A stretch of 64,000 bases of DNA from Rubrobacter_D sp046732815 (GTDB lineage: Bacteria > Actinomycetota > Rubrobacteria > Rubrobacterales > Rubrobacteraceae). Below are positions 8,182-16,456 of the stretch, piece by piece. Position 1 is the first letter of the stretch. Every line of letters starts with the position of its first letter. Made by a program: the position numbers and the translations under genes. Location of the stretch: contig JBKPNW010000001.1 in assembly GCA_046732815.1 (NCBI GenBank), positions 7,141-71,140 of the forward strand. The letters run 5' to 3'. The notes beneath the pieces are model-generated. The model saw only the letters and a program-made list of their open reading frames with translations, was not told where the DNA came from and did not search any database.

Positions 8182-8873
8182 CGCAGTGCCTCCAGCTCAG
8201 AAGGCGCAAGGGGCCGGTACTCGCCCGCGGGCAGATCGCCGAGTGTCACCGGGCCGACACGCATCCTTTGCAAAGAGACCAGACGAAGTCCCACGGCCGC
8301 ACAGGCCCGGCGTATTATGCGGTTACGGCCCTCGTGGATGGTCAGCTCGAGGGTGGTCTTGGATCCCCTACGGCTGAGGTTGGACAGTTCGGGGGGATGC
8401 ATCTTTCCATCGTCGAGGGCGGGGCCCGCTGCCAGGGCGGCGAGGGCGGCACGGGGTACGGGGTTCTCGAAGATGAGGCGGTACTGTTTGTCTATCTCCG
8501 AAGAAGGGTGGGTGATACGGTGGGCGAGTTTGCCGTCGTTGGTGAGGATGAGCAGGCCCGTCGTAGCAGCATCCAGGCGGCCGGCAGGAACGAGGCCAGG
8601 AACCTCGGGCATGAGATCGGCGACCGTCTTGCGGCCACGATCGTCGTCCATGGTAGTCAGGTAGCCTGCCGGTTTGTTCAGGGCGAAGTGGGCGCCGGCC
8701 TCAGGGATAAGCACCGGGCGGCCGTCGATTTCGATCTCATCCCCCGGCCTTACCGTGGCACCGAGGCCAGCCTTCTTGCCGTTGATCGTCACGCGGCCGG
8801 CGAGTATGGGTGTCTCCGCCTTGCGGCGCGAGGGTGCCGCTCCGGCGCGGGCGAGGAACGCCTGCAGGCGCAC
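8178..8873 (-). CDS. rluB: 16S/23S rRNA pseudouridine synthase, RsuA/RluB family
   Basis: 231 residues from GTG at 8873, which shares one base with the scpB stop (TAGTG). An S4 RNA-binding domain occupies residues 1-60 (LQAFLARAGAAPSRR, then GRVTINGK). The catalytic domain has the GRLDAATTGLLILT motif with the nucleophilic aspartate. A longer reading frame exists upstream but it runs over scpB in a different frame and shows no homology. The scpA-scpB-rluB order is a widespread conserved cluster. Confidence 0.93.
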   Translation of the reverse strand: MRLQAFLARAGAAPSRRKAETPILAGRVTINGKKAGLGATVRPGDEIEIDGRPVLIPEAGAHFALNKPAGYLTTMDDDRGRKTVADLMPEVPGLVPAGRLDAATTGLLILTNDGKLAHRITHPSSEIDKQYRLIFENPVPRAALAALAAGPALDDGKMHPPELSNLSRRGSKTTLELTIHEGRNRIIRRACAAVGLRLVSLQRMRVGPVTLGDLPAGEYRPLAPSELEALR

Positions 8874-9457
8874 TACGAAGGCTCGTTGGCGGCGTCCGAG
8901 GGCGCCATACGTTCGCGCACGCGGGCGAGCTCTTCCTGGCTTACCAGCGCATCGACGGGCGGGAAGTCTTCTGTGGAGGAAGCACCGGTGGCCGCCAGAA
9001 ACTCGTCCGTCACCCCGAGGAGCGCGGGTGCGCCGGGGAGGTCGCGGTCGGCGCCAACTTCGGCCAGGAGGCTGCGTTCGAGCAGGTTGCGGACCACCGC
9101 GTCCGAGTTTACGCCGCGGATGCGGGAGACGGCACCCCGCGTGAGCGGTCCGAGGTAGAGCGCGCACGCCAGTACCTCGTGGGCGGCTCCGGAGAGTGGC
9201 GCGGGACGGACCTCCTGGCGAAAGCGCTCGACAGCCTCAGAGCAGGTCGGATTCGTCGAGAGCTGGTAGCCGCCGGCGACCTCGCGTAGCACTATCCCGG
9301 ACGACTCCCACGCATAGCGCTCCCGCAGGTTGCAGAGGGCGCCCTCCAGATCCCGCTCGGTGAGGCCGGTCGCCGAGCGGAGATCCCGAAGACCGATGGG
9401 CCTCGCGCTCACGAAGAGTATGGCTTCGACCAGGTGTGCGGGTACCCGTTCTTTCAC
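8873..9457 (-). CDS. scpB: Segregation and condensation protein B
   Basis: 194 residues from a GTG at 9457 that overlaps the scpA stop (GTGA). The protein consists of two winged-helix units typical of ScpB, starting VEAILFVSARPIGLRDL. ScpB binds ScpA and helps load and regulate the SMC condensin complex. Part of the run ald-scpA-scpB-rluB-aroA-cmk-plsC-der. Confidence 0.93.
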   Translation of the reverse strand: MKERVPAHLVEAILFVSARPIGLRDLRSATGLTERDLEGALCNLRERYAWESSGIVLREVAGGYQLSTNPTCSEAVERFRQEVRPAPLSGAAHEVLACALYLGPLTRGAVSRIRGVNSDAVVRNLLERSLLAEVGADRDLPGAPALLGVTDEFLAATGASSTEDFPPVDALVSQEELARVRERMAPSDAANEPS

Positions 9458-10179
9458 CCCGAAGGCTCCAGGGTCAGCGGTCCTAGGGGTTCGGGCTGGG
9501 CGAGCTCGAGGGCGCCCTCCTGGGCGAGCGAGAGCGCGGCGGCGAACGCGACGGCCCTGTTCATGCGGTCCATGTCGTTGGTGAGCCTCTCGTAGGAGAC
9601 CGGTCCTGTGGCCAGGGCGGTGCGGATGATCCCCGCGAGTTCCTGGAGCGTCACAGTGATCGGGCCGAGATGCCTCACCGGAGGCTCGATGAGGCGGGAG
9701 AACGCCTGCCGCGCGGCGAGGACCACGCGATCCGGCCGTACGCTGAGGCGTCCCTGTTTCGGGGGTATGGTGTGGGCCGAAACGTAGTGGCCAGCATTCG
9801 CGGCGAGACGGTCCTTCAGATGCTCGGCCGCGCGCCTGACCTTCAGGTATTCCGCGAGCCTCTCCGCGAGTTCTTCCCGAGAGAGGGGTTCGTCCTCGAT
9901 CCCTTCGGTATCCGCGTCGATCGCCGGTGAGAGCGTGCGGCTCTTGAGTAGGACAAGGGCTGCGGCGGAGCCGGCGAAGTCGGTATCGCGCTCCAGGCCG
10001 TTCGCCGCGTCGGGACGGCGCGCGAGCAGGTAGGATGCAACGAGCTCGCGCAAGGGGACCTCGAAGATCTCCAGTTCGTCCTTGAGGATCAGGGCGAGCA
10101 GCCACTCGTACGGGCCCGAGTACACATCGAGTTCGACGGTAAAGTCCGCGAGCGAGCGTCCCAGGGGCTCGGAGGTCAC
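9454..10179 (-). CDS. scpA: Segregation and condensation protein A (kleisin)
   Basis: 241 residues. The N-terminus holds the kleisin signature FTVELDVYSGPYEWLLALI and LELFEVPL-like text, which binds the SMC neck; the C-terminal winged helix would bind the SMC head. The middle is acidic and alpha-helical. It overlaps ald upstream by four bases and scpB downstream by four. Length is normal for the family. Confidence 0.95.
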   Translation of the reverse strand: MTSEPLGRSLADFTVELDVYSGPYEWLLALILKDELEIFEVPLRELVASYLLARRPDAANGLERDTDFAGSAAALVLLKSRTLSPAIDADTEGIEDEPLSREELAERLAEYLKVRRAAEHLKDRLAANAGHYVSAHTIPPKQGRLSVRPDRVVLAARQAFSRLIEPPVRHLGPITVTLQELAGIIRTALATGPVSYERLTNDMDRMNRAVAFAAALSLAQEGALELAQPEPLGPLTLEPSG

Positions 10180-11309
10180 CTGGCCTCCGAGTGCAGCGGC
10201 AGGACGGAGGAGAGCTGGTTGTATTCCATGTCCGTGTCGCGGGCGAGGACGGCGTCGACCACCCTTCCCTCCGCGACGGCGACGCCCCTGGCCAGCCCCT
10301 CGTCGGTCCTGAGGGCGTCGGAGAGGCCGACCCCGGCCAGACGGCGCATGTACGGAAGGAGGGCGTTGCTGAGCGCCCTCGTGGCCGTGACAGGCACCGA
10401 TGCCGGGACGTTCTTCACGCAGTAGTGCGTGACCCCGTATTCGACGAAGGTAGGGTCTGCGAGGGTCGTCGGGCGTGAGGTCGCCACGCAGCCGCCGTAG
10501 TCCACGTCGACATCGACTATAACGCTCCCATTTTTCATCCGTGAGACCGTATCGCGGTCCACGAGGGCCGGCGTACGGGCGCCCACGACGTGCACAGCGC
10601 CTATAAGTAGGTCCGAGCGGAGTGCGGCGTCCCTGATCCCGAGGCTGCTCGCCGCGAGGGTCGTCGTATGGGGGAGGCGGGCGTCTTCGATCAGCCTCAG
10701 GCGGTCGAGGTCCCTGTCGATGATGACCACCTCGGCCCCGAGGCCACTCGCCACCCTCGCCGCGCTGGTCCCCACGATCCCGGCGCCGAGCACGACCACG
10801 CGTCCCGGCCTCACGCCCGTAGCGCCGCCTAGCAGTATGCCTCGGCCCCCGAACGGGCGCTGCAAGTAATGGGCGCCTATCTGGGGCGTGAGGCAGCCCG
10901 CTATCTCGCTCATCGGCGTGAGCACGGGCAACCGGCCCCGCGTGTCACGGATCGTCTCCATGGCGAAGGCGACGCACCGGGAGTCGAGGAGGGTTTGCAT
11001 CAGCTCGAGGTTGACCGGCAGGGAGAGAAAGGAGATCAGGATCAGCCCCTCCCGCAAGTACTCGTACTCTTCCTCCACCGGCCCGTAGACTTTGACGACG
11101 ATCTCGGAGTCGGCGTAGACCGGCGCGGGCTCCTCGACGAGGCGCGCCCCGGCCGCCTCGTACCTCTCGTCGGCGATACTCGATGCCTCCCCCGCCCCGG
11201 CCTCGACGAAGACCCTGTGGCCCGCGCGGGTCAACTCGTAGACCGCATGCGGGGCCAGGGCTACCCTGCTCTCCCCCGGCGTCCTCTCTTTGAGCACCCC
11301 GATCCTCAT
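10176..11309 (-). CDS. ald: Alanine dehydrogenase
   Basis: 377 residues from the ATG at 11309 (MRIGVLKE); an upstream in-frame start would add 17 residues without homology. The N-terminal domain has KERTPGESRVAL and later LPVLTPMSEIAG. The NAD-binding Rossmann fold starts VVVLGAGIVGTSAA near residue 170, with an acidic residue after the next strand (VVIID) indicating NAD. It oxidatively deaminates L-alanine to pyruvate and ammonia, or runs in reverse. Its placement directly upstream of scpA, overlapping it by four bases, is functionally unexpected. Confidence 0.94.
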   Translation of the reverse strand: MRIGVLKERTPGESRVALAPHAVYELTRAGHRVFVEAGAGEASSIADERYEAAGARLVEEPAPVYADSEIVVKVYGPVEEEYEYLREGLILISFLSLPVNLELMQTLLDSRCVAFAMETIRDTRGRLPVLTPMSEIAGCLTPQIGAHYLQRPFGGRGILLGGATGVRPGRVVVLGAGIVGTSAARVASGLGAEVVIIDRDLDRLRLIEDARLPHTTTLAASSLGIRDAALRSDLLIGAVHVVGARTPALVDRDTVSRMKNGSVIVDVDVDYGGCVATSRPTTLADPTFVEYGVTHYCVKNVPASVPVTATRALSNALLPYMRRLAGVGLSDALRTDEGLARGVAVAEGRVVDAVLARDTDMEYNQLSSVLPLHSEAR

Positions 11310-11378
11310 CTTCCGCCCCCGATGCACACAAGAATCGTCGAGAACAGCGGGTGCGAACAACGCCTTCTCATGAGTACC

Positions 11379-11885
11379 TCAGATCGGCCACCACGAGGGG
11401 TGGGTCCGCAAAAAGCCCTCGAGCTCTCGCTCGGCCCCGAGGACCCCGAGGCCCACAGCCCCGTCCGGAACCGGCGTCCACGAAGGGGCGAACTTGACGC
11501 CAAAGCCGGCGTTCCAGAGGTCGCGCGCCAACGCTTGCAATGCGTCGGAAGGGGTGCCCACAGGAGCCTCCGTGCAGGCAGCCCTGGTTTCGAGGACGGC
11601 GTCCGAGAGCGCCGCCGTGATGGTCAGGGAGCGCAGGACAGTCTCGAGGGCCGAGCCCAGCTCGGCGGCGGAGAGGGCCAGGATCTCCCCCAGGATAGCA
11701 TGACGAGTGCCGCCCGCAAGATCGTCTGTCTCAACCAGGGAACACCGCGTGTTTCCTGGCAGCGAGGGTAGCGTGGGCGCAGGGGGCATACTTTCCATGG
11801 TATCCCAGGAGAGCGTCGCCGAGAACTCGATCCGGCCGGCCGCGCACGTGGCGATGGTGCCCGCCGGCTCGCGTGTAGGAAGCAC
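11379..11885 (-). CDS. Hypothetical protein between ald and pyrG
   Basis: 168 residues from a GTG at 11885; no strong ribosome site is visible and an internal ATG near residue 30 could be the true start. No known domain is recognised. The protein has one alternating hydrophobic stretch, many small residues, and a Trp-rich end (PSWWPI). The space between ald and pyrG would otherwise be about 630 bases with no gene, which favours a real protein. It could also be a rapidly evolving lineage-specific gene. Confidence 0.5.
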   Translation of the reverse strand: MLPTREPAGTIATCAAGRIEFSATLSWDTMESMPPAPTLPSLPGNTRCSLVETDDLAGGTRHAILGEILALSAAELGSALETVLRSLTITAALSDAVLETRAACTEAPVGTPSDALQALARDLWNAGFGVKFAPSWTPVPDGAVGLGVLGAERELEGFLRTHPSWWPI

Positions 11886-11938
11886 AGGGGCGAGCGGTCT
11901 TGCGGCCTGGAGAAGGGCCCGTGATCCTCCGATTCGCC

Positions 11939-13594
11939 TCAGCGGGCCGCCTCTTGTTGGGCTCTCGGCACGTCTTCTTGCAGCTCGGAGGCCTCATCCA
12001 GGGCCTCACCGCAGGCGCCGACGAAGCCGTAGAACAGCGGGTGTGGCCGCAAGGGGCGGCTCTTGAACTCCGGATGAAACTGGCTCCCGATGTAGAAGGG
12101 GTGGTCTGCCAACTCGGCTATCTCCACCAGCCTGCCGTCGGGCGAGGTGCCGGAGAAGACCATACCCGCGTCGGTGAGCGCGTCCCTGTAGGCGTTGTTC
12201 ACCTCGTAGCGGTGGCGGTGACGTTCCTGGACGAAGTCCGTGCCGTAGACCCCCTCAGCCAGCGTGCCCGGCGCGATCTGGCAGGGCCAGTGCCCGAGCC
12301 GCATCGTGCCCCCCATCTCCACGCCGACCTGATCCGGCATGATATCTATGACGGGGTGCGGCGTATCCTGCTCGAACTCGGTCGAGTTCGCCATCTCCAG
12401 GCCCGCGACGTTGCGGGCGAACTCGATCACCTCTATCTGCATCCCGAGGCAGAGCCCGAGGTAAGGCGTCCCTGTCTCCCTGGCGTAGCGCGCCGCCTCT
12501 ATCTTGCCTTCGCCGCCCCTGTGGCCGAAGCCGGGCAAAACGAGGACCCCATCTGCACCCTCGAGCCGCTCTTCCGTCGAGGCCCTGTCCACGAGCCGTT
12601 CGGAGTCGACCCAGTCTAGCTCTACTCTGAGGCCGTGGGCGCCGCCGGCGTGGGCCAGAGCCTCGACCACGGAGAGGTAGGCATCCTGGAGCTTTATGTA
12701 CTTGCCGATGATCGCCACCCTTACCGTCCGTCTGGCGTCGAGCATGCGGGCGACGAGCTGCCTCCACTCTCCGAGGTCGGCGTGGGGCGCGCTGAGGCCA
12801 AGCTTGTCCAGCACCAGGTCGTCGAGGCCTTCCTCGTGGAGGTTCAAGGGTATAGCGTAGAGGTTCGGGGCATCCTCCGCCGCGATGACCGAGTCGAGCT
12901 CCGTGTCGGCGAAGAGCGCTATCTTTTTCCTTATGTCGTCGCTTATGGGCCTGTCGGCGCGGCAGATGAGCACGTCGGGGCTTATGCCGATCTCACGCAG
13001 GCGCTGTGCCGAGTGCTGGGTCGGTTTGGTCTTGAGCTCACCGGCAGCCTCGATGAATGGAACGTAGGAGACGTGGACGTAGAGCACGTTCTTGCGCCCG
13101 ACGTCGTTTCTGAATTGCCTTATGGCCTCGAGGAATGGCAGGCTCTCGATGTCGCCTACGGTACCCCCGATCTCGGTTATGACGATGTCCTTGTCCTGTC
13201 CGAGACGACCTATCCTGTTCTTGATCTCGTTCGTTATGTGCGGGATCACCTGCACGGTCGCCCCGAGGTAATCGCCCCTCCTCTCGCGGGTTATGACCTC
13301 CCAGTAGACGCTTCCCGTGGTCACGTTGGAGAGCCTGCCCAGGTTCTCGTCCAGAAAGCGCTCGTAGTGGCCGAGGTCCAAATCCGTCTCGGCCCCATCG
13401 TCGGTGACGAAGACTTCACCGTGCTGGTAAGGGTTCATCGTCCCCGGGTCCACGTTGATATAAGGGTCGAACTTCTGGAGCACGACCCTGAAACCGCGGC
13501 CCTTGAGCAACATCCCGAGCGCCGCCGCGCTCGTCCCCTTGCCAATCGACGACACCACGCCGCCGGTCACGAAGATATACTTGGTCTCGCTCAT
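11939..13594 (-). CDS. pyrG: CTP synthase
   Basis: 551 residues. The N-terminal synthetase domain begins KYIFVTGGVVSSIGKGTSAA, with the P-loop and the DPYINVDPGTM magnesium/UTP motif. The C-terminal class I glutamine amidotransferase domain starts near residue 290, has the nucleophile in LGLCLGMQ, and His-Glu in the FHPEF motif. It aminates UTP to CTP using glutamine. It is monocistronic here, with a 215-base upstream region holding a candidate promoter and stem-loops. Confidence 0.98.
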   Translation of the reverse strand: MSETKYIFVTGGVVSSIGKGTSAAALGMLLKGRGFRVVLQKFDPYINVDPGTMNPYQHGEVFVTDDGAETDLDLGHYERFLDENLGRLSNVTTGSVYWEVITRERRGDYLGATVQVIPHITNEIKNRIGRLGQDKDIVITEIGGTVGDIESLPFLEAIRQFRNDVGRKNVLYVHVSYVPFIEAAGELKTKPTQHSAQRLREIGISPDVLICRADRPISDDIRKKIALFADTELDSVIAAEDAPNLYAIPLNLHEEGLDDLVLDKLGLSAPHADLGEWRQLVARMLDARRTVRVAIIGKYIKLQDAYLSVVEALAHAGGAHGLRVELDWVDSERLVDRASTEERLEGADGVLVLPGFGHRGGEGKIEAARYARETGTPYLGLCLGMQIEVIEFARNVAGLEMANSTEFEQDTPHPVIDIMPDQVGVEMGGTMRLGHWPCQIAPGTLAEGVYGTDFVQERHRHRYEVNNAYRDALTDAGMVFSGTSPDGRLVEIAELADHPFYIGSQFHPEFKSRPLRPHPLFYGFVGACGEALDEASELQEDVPRAQQEAAR

Positions 13595-13736
13595 CTATAC
13601 CCCCAAAGAGAGAAACTCCGCGACTCCCCCACCTTCTCTGTGCGAGTCGGGATTGGGGGGAAGGATCCGGCGGCGGTGAGGCGCGGGATCATGCCCTCCC
13701 GCGAAACTCTACTCCAGCACACCTGCATGGATCTCT

Positions 13737-13765
13737 ATCATACGACTTTTGGCGCCAGAATTAAA
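13737..13765 (-). promoter_or_regulatory. Candidate pyrG promoter with structured 5' leader
   Basis: In the gap 13595-13809 the reverse strand has TATGAT (13737-13742, five of six matches to TATAAT) 17 bases after TTTAAT (13760-13765, weak -35). The transcript would carry a leader of about 135 bases. It contains a CGCGGG...CCCGCG stem and, nearer the gene, a CGACTC...GAGTCG stem followed by a T-rich stretch and the GGGGG ribosome site. That arrangement could act as an attenuator, but no CTP-sensing mechanism is demonstrated by the sequence. Confidence 0.4.
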
Positions 13766-13809
13766 CCGTGCGGCCCTGCCGGCGCCTTCCCGACCACTCT
13801 CGACGCGGC

Positions 13810-15129
13810 CTAGCCTGCCTGCTCGCCCCTGGGAGACGGGTCGGGGCGAAGCCACAAGGAGACGTGCTCCGGCTGCATCGTCTCCCGCACCACCTTCGTG
13901 AGCTCGGCGTTCAGCGCCTCAAGGTCCGTCTGGTCGCGCAGTCTGGCGGAGAACGCTTCCAGGGTCTTACGGGCATCGTACTTGCGTCTGTAGAAACGGC
14001 GGTCTATGAAAGACTGGATGCGCCATCTCAATGGATTGAACAGCGCCGCGATCACGAGGGTGGAGACCACTACCGCGAGTTGAGGCAGTTGCTCTTGGCT
14101 CGTTAGCGTTTGAAAGAGGGCCTGGGTAGCCGTCACGCCACCGAAGTAGACCAGAGCGAGCATTATCGTGAGAGAACCGTAGACGAGGGCCCGGTTGATG
14201 ACTACGTCTATGCCGTAGAGGCGGTACTTGAGGACGGCGAATCCGATGGCTACGGGGACTCCGGCGAAGCTAAACGTGAGGGCGTCCTGGAGAAGCTTCG
14301 CCCATAAAGAATCGGCGCTCCCGGGGCCATCCGACGCGAAGAGGGTTCCCTGGACCACCGCCACGAAGACCCCAAGGGCCACCACCGAGGCGGCGAAGGC
14401 AAGCCACTTGATCTGCTCGCGCACCTCTTCGCCCGAGCGAAGGTAGCGCAAGATCAGGCTCGACGCCGAAACCAGCAGGAGGAGCGGGAACAGCAGCCCC
14501 ACGGCTTCAGCCAGGTTAGCCACCCAGGGGTGACCTTCGAGCCCGAACGGGTTGTCCACGCTCCTCAAATCAGAGAGTGGACCCGGGGCGAGCGTGGAGA
14601 GAATGATGTTCGAGGCGATCCAAAGCCCGCAAAGCCAGGCCACGGGACGCCACCTGCTCGAAGGGAGTCTGCCGTCGGGGAAGAGCAGGAGCAGGAAGGT
14701 CCCGAACAGCGTTACGGCCGTCGGTCCCAGCCCTTCGTTCAAAGCTCCGACCGCTACCGGGTAGGGAAAGGTGCCGGGACTGGCCGTCCGCAGACCGATC
14801 AGCATGTAGGAGCCGGCGATCATATTGAGCATCCACAAGATGCCGACGGCGAGAGAGAGCCAGCCTATGGGGTTCTTCGGCCGTCTGGATGCGATAAGGG
14901 CGCCAACGACCAGGAAGGGAAGGAAGGGCAGTATCGCCCACACTGGTGTGCTTATGCCCCCCGTACCCCAACTACCGGGTGGCCGCACGGGCAGGGAGGC
15001 GATATACAGGATGACGGCGAGCACAAACGTGGCCACACCGAGGCAGGCCAGCGACCAGGCCAGCCAAAAGGCGACGTTGGCTCTCTTCCCGCTGACCCCT
15101 TGCTCCAGTTGTCTCGTATCCTCGGTCAC
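13810..15129 (-). CDS. Multi-pass membrane sensor-like protein lacking a histidine kinase domain
   Basis: 439 residues. About nine or ten hydrophobic segments lie between residues 20 and 345, including one at 20-45, a pair at 62-105, one near 145-165, and a final pair near 305-345. Next comes a cytosolic FIDRRFYRRKYDA motif and a helical linker ending in MQPEHVSLWLR. That linker normally leads into a GAF domain or histidine kinase in related actinobacterial sensors, but here the protein ends 12 residues later. It may be a truncated sensor, or signal through a partner. No response regulator is adjacent. The GTG start follows a gap of about 200 bases, and the gene is probably transcribed alone. 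Confidence 0.75.
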   Translation of the reverse strand: MTEDTRQLEQGVSGKRANVAFWLAWSLACLGVATFVLAVILYIASLPVRPPGSWGTGGISTPVWAILPFLPFLVVGALIASRRPKNPIGWLSLAVGILWMLNMIAGSYMLIGLRTASPGTFPYPVAVGALNEGLGPTAVTLFGTFLLLLFPDGRLPSSRWRPVAWLCGLWIASNIILSTLAPGPLSDLRSVDNPFGLEGHPWVANLAEAVGLLFPLLLLVSASSLILRYLRSGEEVREQIKWLAFAASVVALGVFVAVVQGTLFASDGPGSADSLWAKLLQDALTFSFAGVPVAIGFAVLKYRLYGIDVVINRALVYGSLTIMLALVYFGGVTATQALFQTLTSQEQLPQLAVVVSTLVIAALFNPLRWRIQSFIDRRFYRRKYDARKTLEAFSARLRDQTDLEALNAELTKVVRETMQPEHVSLWLRPDPSPRGEQAG

Positions 15130-15335
15130 GACACTACTCTACCGCACCACCGTCTGTGGAGCGTTACGAAGTAGAAAGTTCCACCGACTTCGTCCCGTGC
15201 TGCGATGCCGCCTGGTAATCAGTAGCGCCGCCAGGCACGCTGAATATTCGCTCACCGTGAACCGGGCGAGACGGACAGGGAACGCGGGTTCGTGTGGCCG
15301 GAGCGAGCGTCGTCCGGGCTCCCTTGCACAGCGAT

Positions 15336-16268
15336 TCAGCTTGTTCTCCCCTTGGTGGGGGGGATCTCGCGATCCTGGTCCGCCTCTTGCGGGTCGATCG
15401 TGGTCGCCGCATTGAATTCGGCGCCGGCCAGCACTATCGATGCCGTGAGGTCGAGGTAGAAGAGTAGCCCCACTGCCGCCCCTATGCTCCCGTAGGTCAC
15501 GCCGTAGTCGGCGAACTTTGCTAGGTAGATGGAGAAACCGACCGAAGCGACCGCCCAGGCGGCCACGGCGAGGGCCGCGCCCCAAATCACGGATCCCCAG
15601 GTCTGCGTTACGGTCGGACTGTAACGGAAGATCACAGTCAGCGCCGCCCACAGCAGCACGAGCGCCATGGGGTAGCGCAGCCAGCCCCACAGCAAGACGA
15701 ACAGCTCCCGCAGACCGAACGCCCCCGCTACGCCTGCGGCCACCCGCGAGCCGGTGAGCATGAGAACTACGGCGACTATCACAGCGAGCGCGACGAGGGG
15801 GCCGGAGATCAAGGAGAGCGCCTTCACCTTCCACCAGGGTCGGGTCTCTGTCACCCCGTAGGCGGTGTTGAAGGCGTCGGCAAGGGTGCTCGCGAGGGCT
15901 GAGATCGACCAGAGCGCGACGCCGACACCTACGAGGATCAATTCGCCATCGGCCTCTCTCTGAGCCCGTCTGGCCAAATCTTCCAGCGGTTGGACCTGCT
16001 CTCTGCCCTGCTCCACGACCGGCTCCAATTGCTGCGGGACTTGCTCGGACGATTGCGCCTTGATCTCATCGATCAACCTGCCGAGCGCGTCGGTAGGCCC
16101 GAAAACGCCTAGGAGTACGACGAGGAGCAGCATGAACGGGAAGAGGCCGAAGAGCCCGCGATAGGCCAGCGCTGCCGCGTACGTGGGCATGCCGTGGTCG
16201 AAGAAGTTGCGAACCACGCGCTCGGCAAAGCGAAAGGCGCCGGTTGTCTTCAAGGCCCGGACACGCAT
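15336..16268 (-). CDS. YihY/BrkB-family inner-membrane protein
   Basis: 310 residues with six probable membrane segments: about 45-70, 110-130, 155-185, 195-215, 228-248 and 260-285. The family hallmarks AALAYRGLFGLFPFML near residue 35 and YGSIGAAVGLLFYLDLTA near residue 265 are present. The family was once misnamed ribonuclease BN; its function is not established. The soluble loop at residues 60-105 is rich in Gln and Glu. No partner genes suggest a specific role. Confidence 0.88.
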   Translation of the reverse strand: MRVRALKTTGAFRFAERVVRNFFDHGMPTYAAALAYRGLFGLFPFMLLLVVLLGVFGPTDALGRLIDEIKAQSSEQVPQQLEPVVEQGREQVQPLEDLARRAQREADGELILVGVGVALWSISALASTLADAFNTAYGVTETRPWWKVKALSLISGPLVALAVIVAVVLMLTGSRVAAGVAGAFGLRELFVLLWGWLRYPMALVLLWAALTVIFRYSPTVTQTWGSVIWGAALAVAAWAVASVGFSIYLAKFADYGVTYGSIGAAVGLLFYLDLTASIVLAGAEFNAATTIDPQEADQDREIPPTKGRTS

Positions 16269-16410
16269 TCCCTCATGCGGGATGAAGCCCCCCGAGACGT
16301 GGCCACAAGGAGGAGGCGCCTACCACCCGTCGTGCCCTCCTTCCCTACCAGTCGGTCGGCTCTACGTTCTCTCTCATCTTACCCTACCGATCCTATAGAG
16401 CCCCGACGCC

Positions 16411-16456
16411 CGGACCAATTCACTGCTGTTCAGCATTTCCGCCATTCAGTGGTCCG
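16411..16456 (-). terminator. Imperfect hairpin at the 3' end of the antiporter gene
   Basis: CGGACCACTG, overlapping the last codons and stop of the antiporter gene, can pair with CAGTGaattGGTCCG downstream, leaving a four-base bulge and a loop of about 20 bases. No T-tract follows on the reverse strand, so it would be a poor intrinsic terminator. The loop contains AATGCTGAACAG, resembling the repeat core found near 28.7 kb. Confidence 0.3.
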
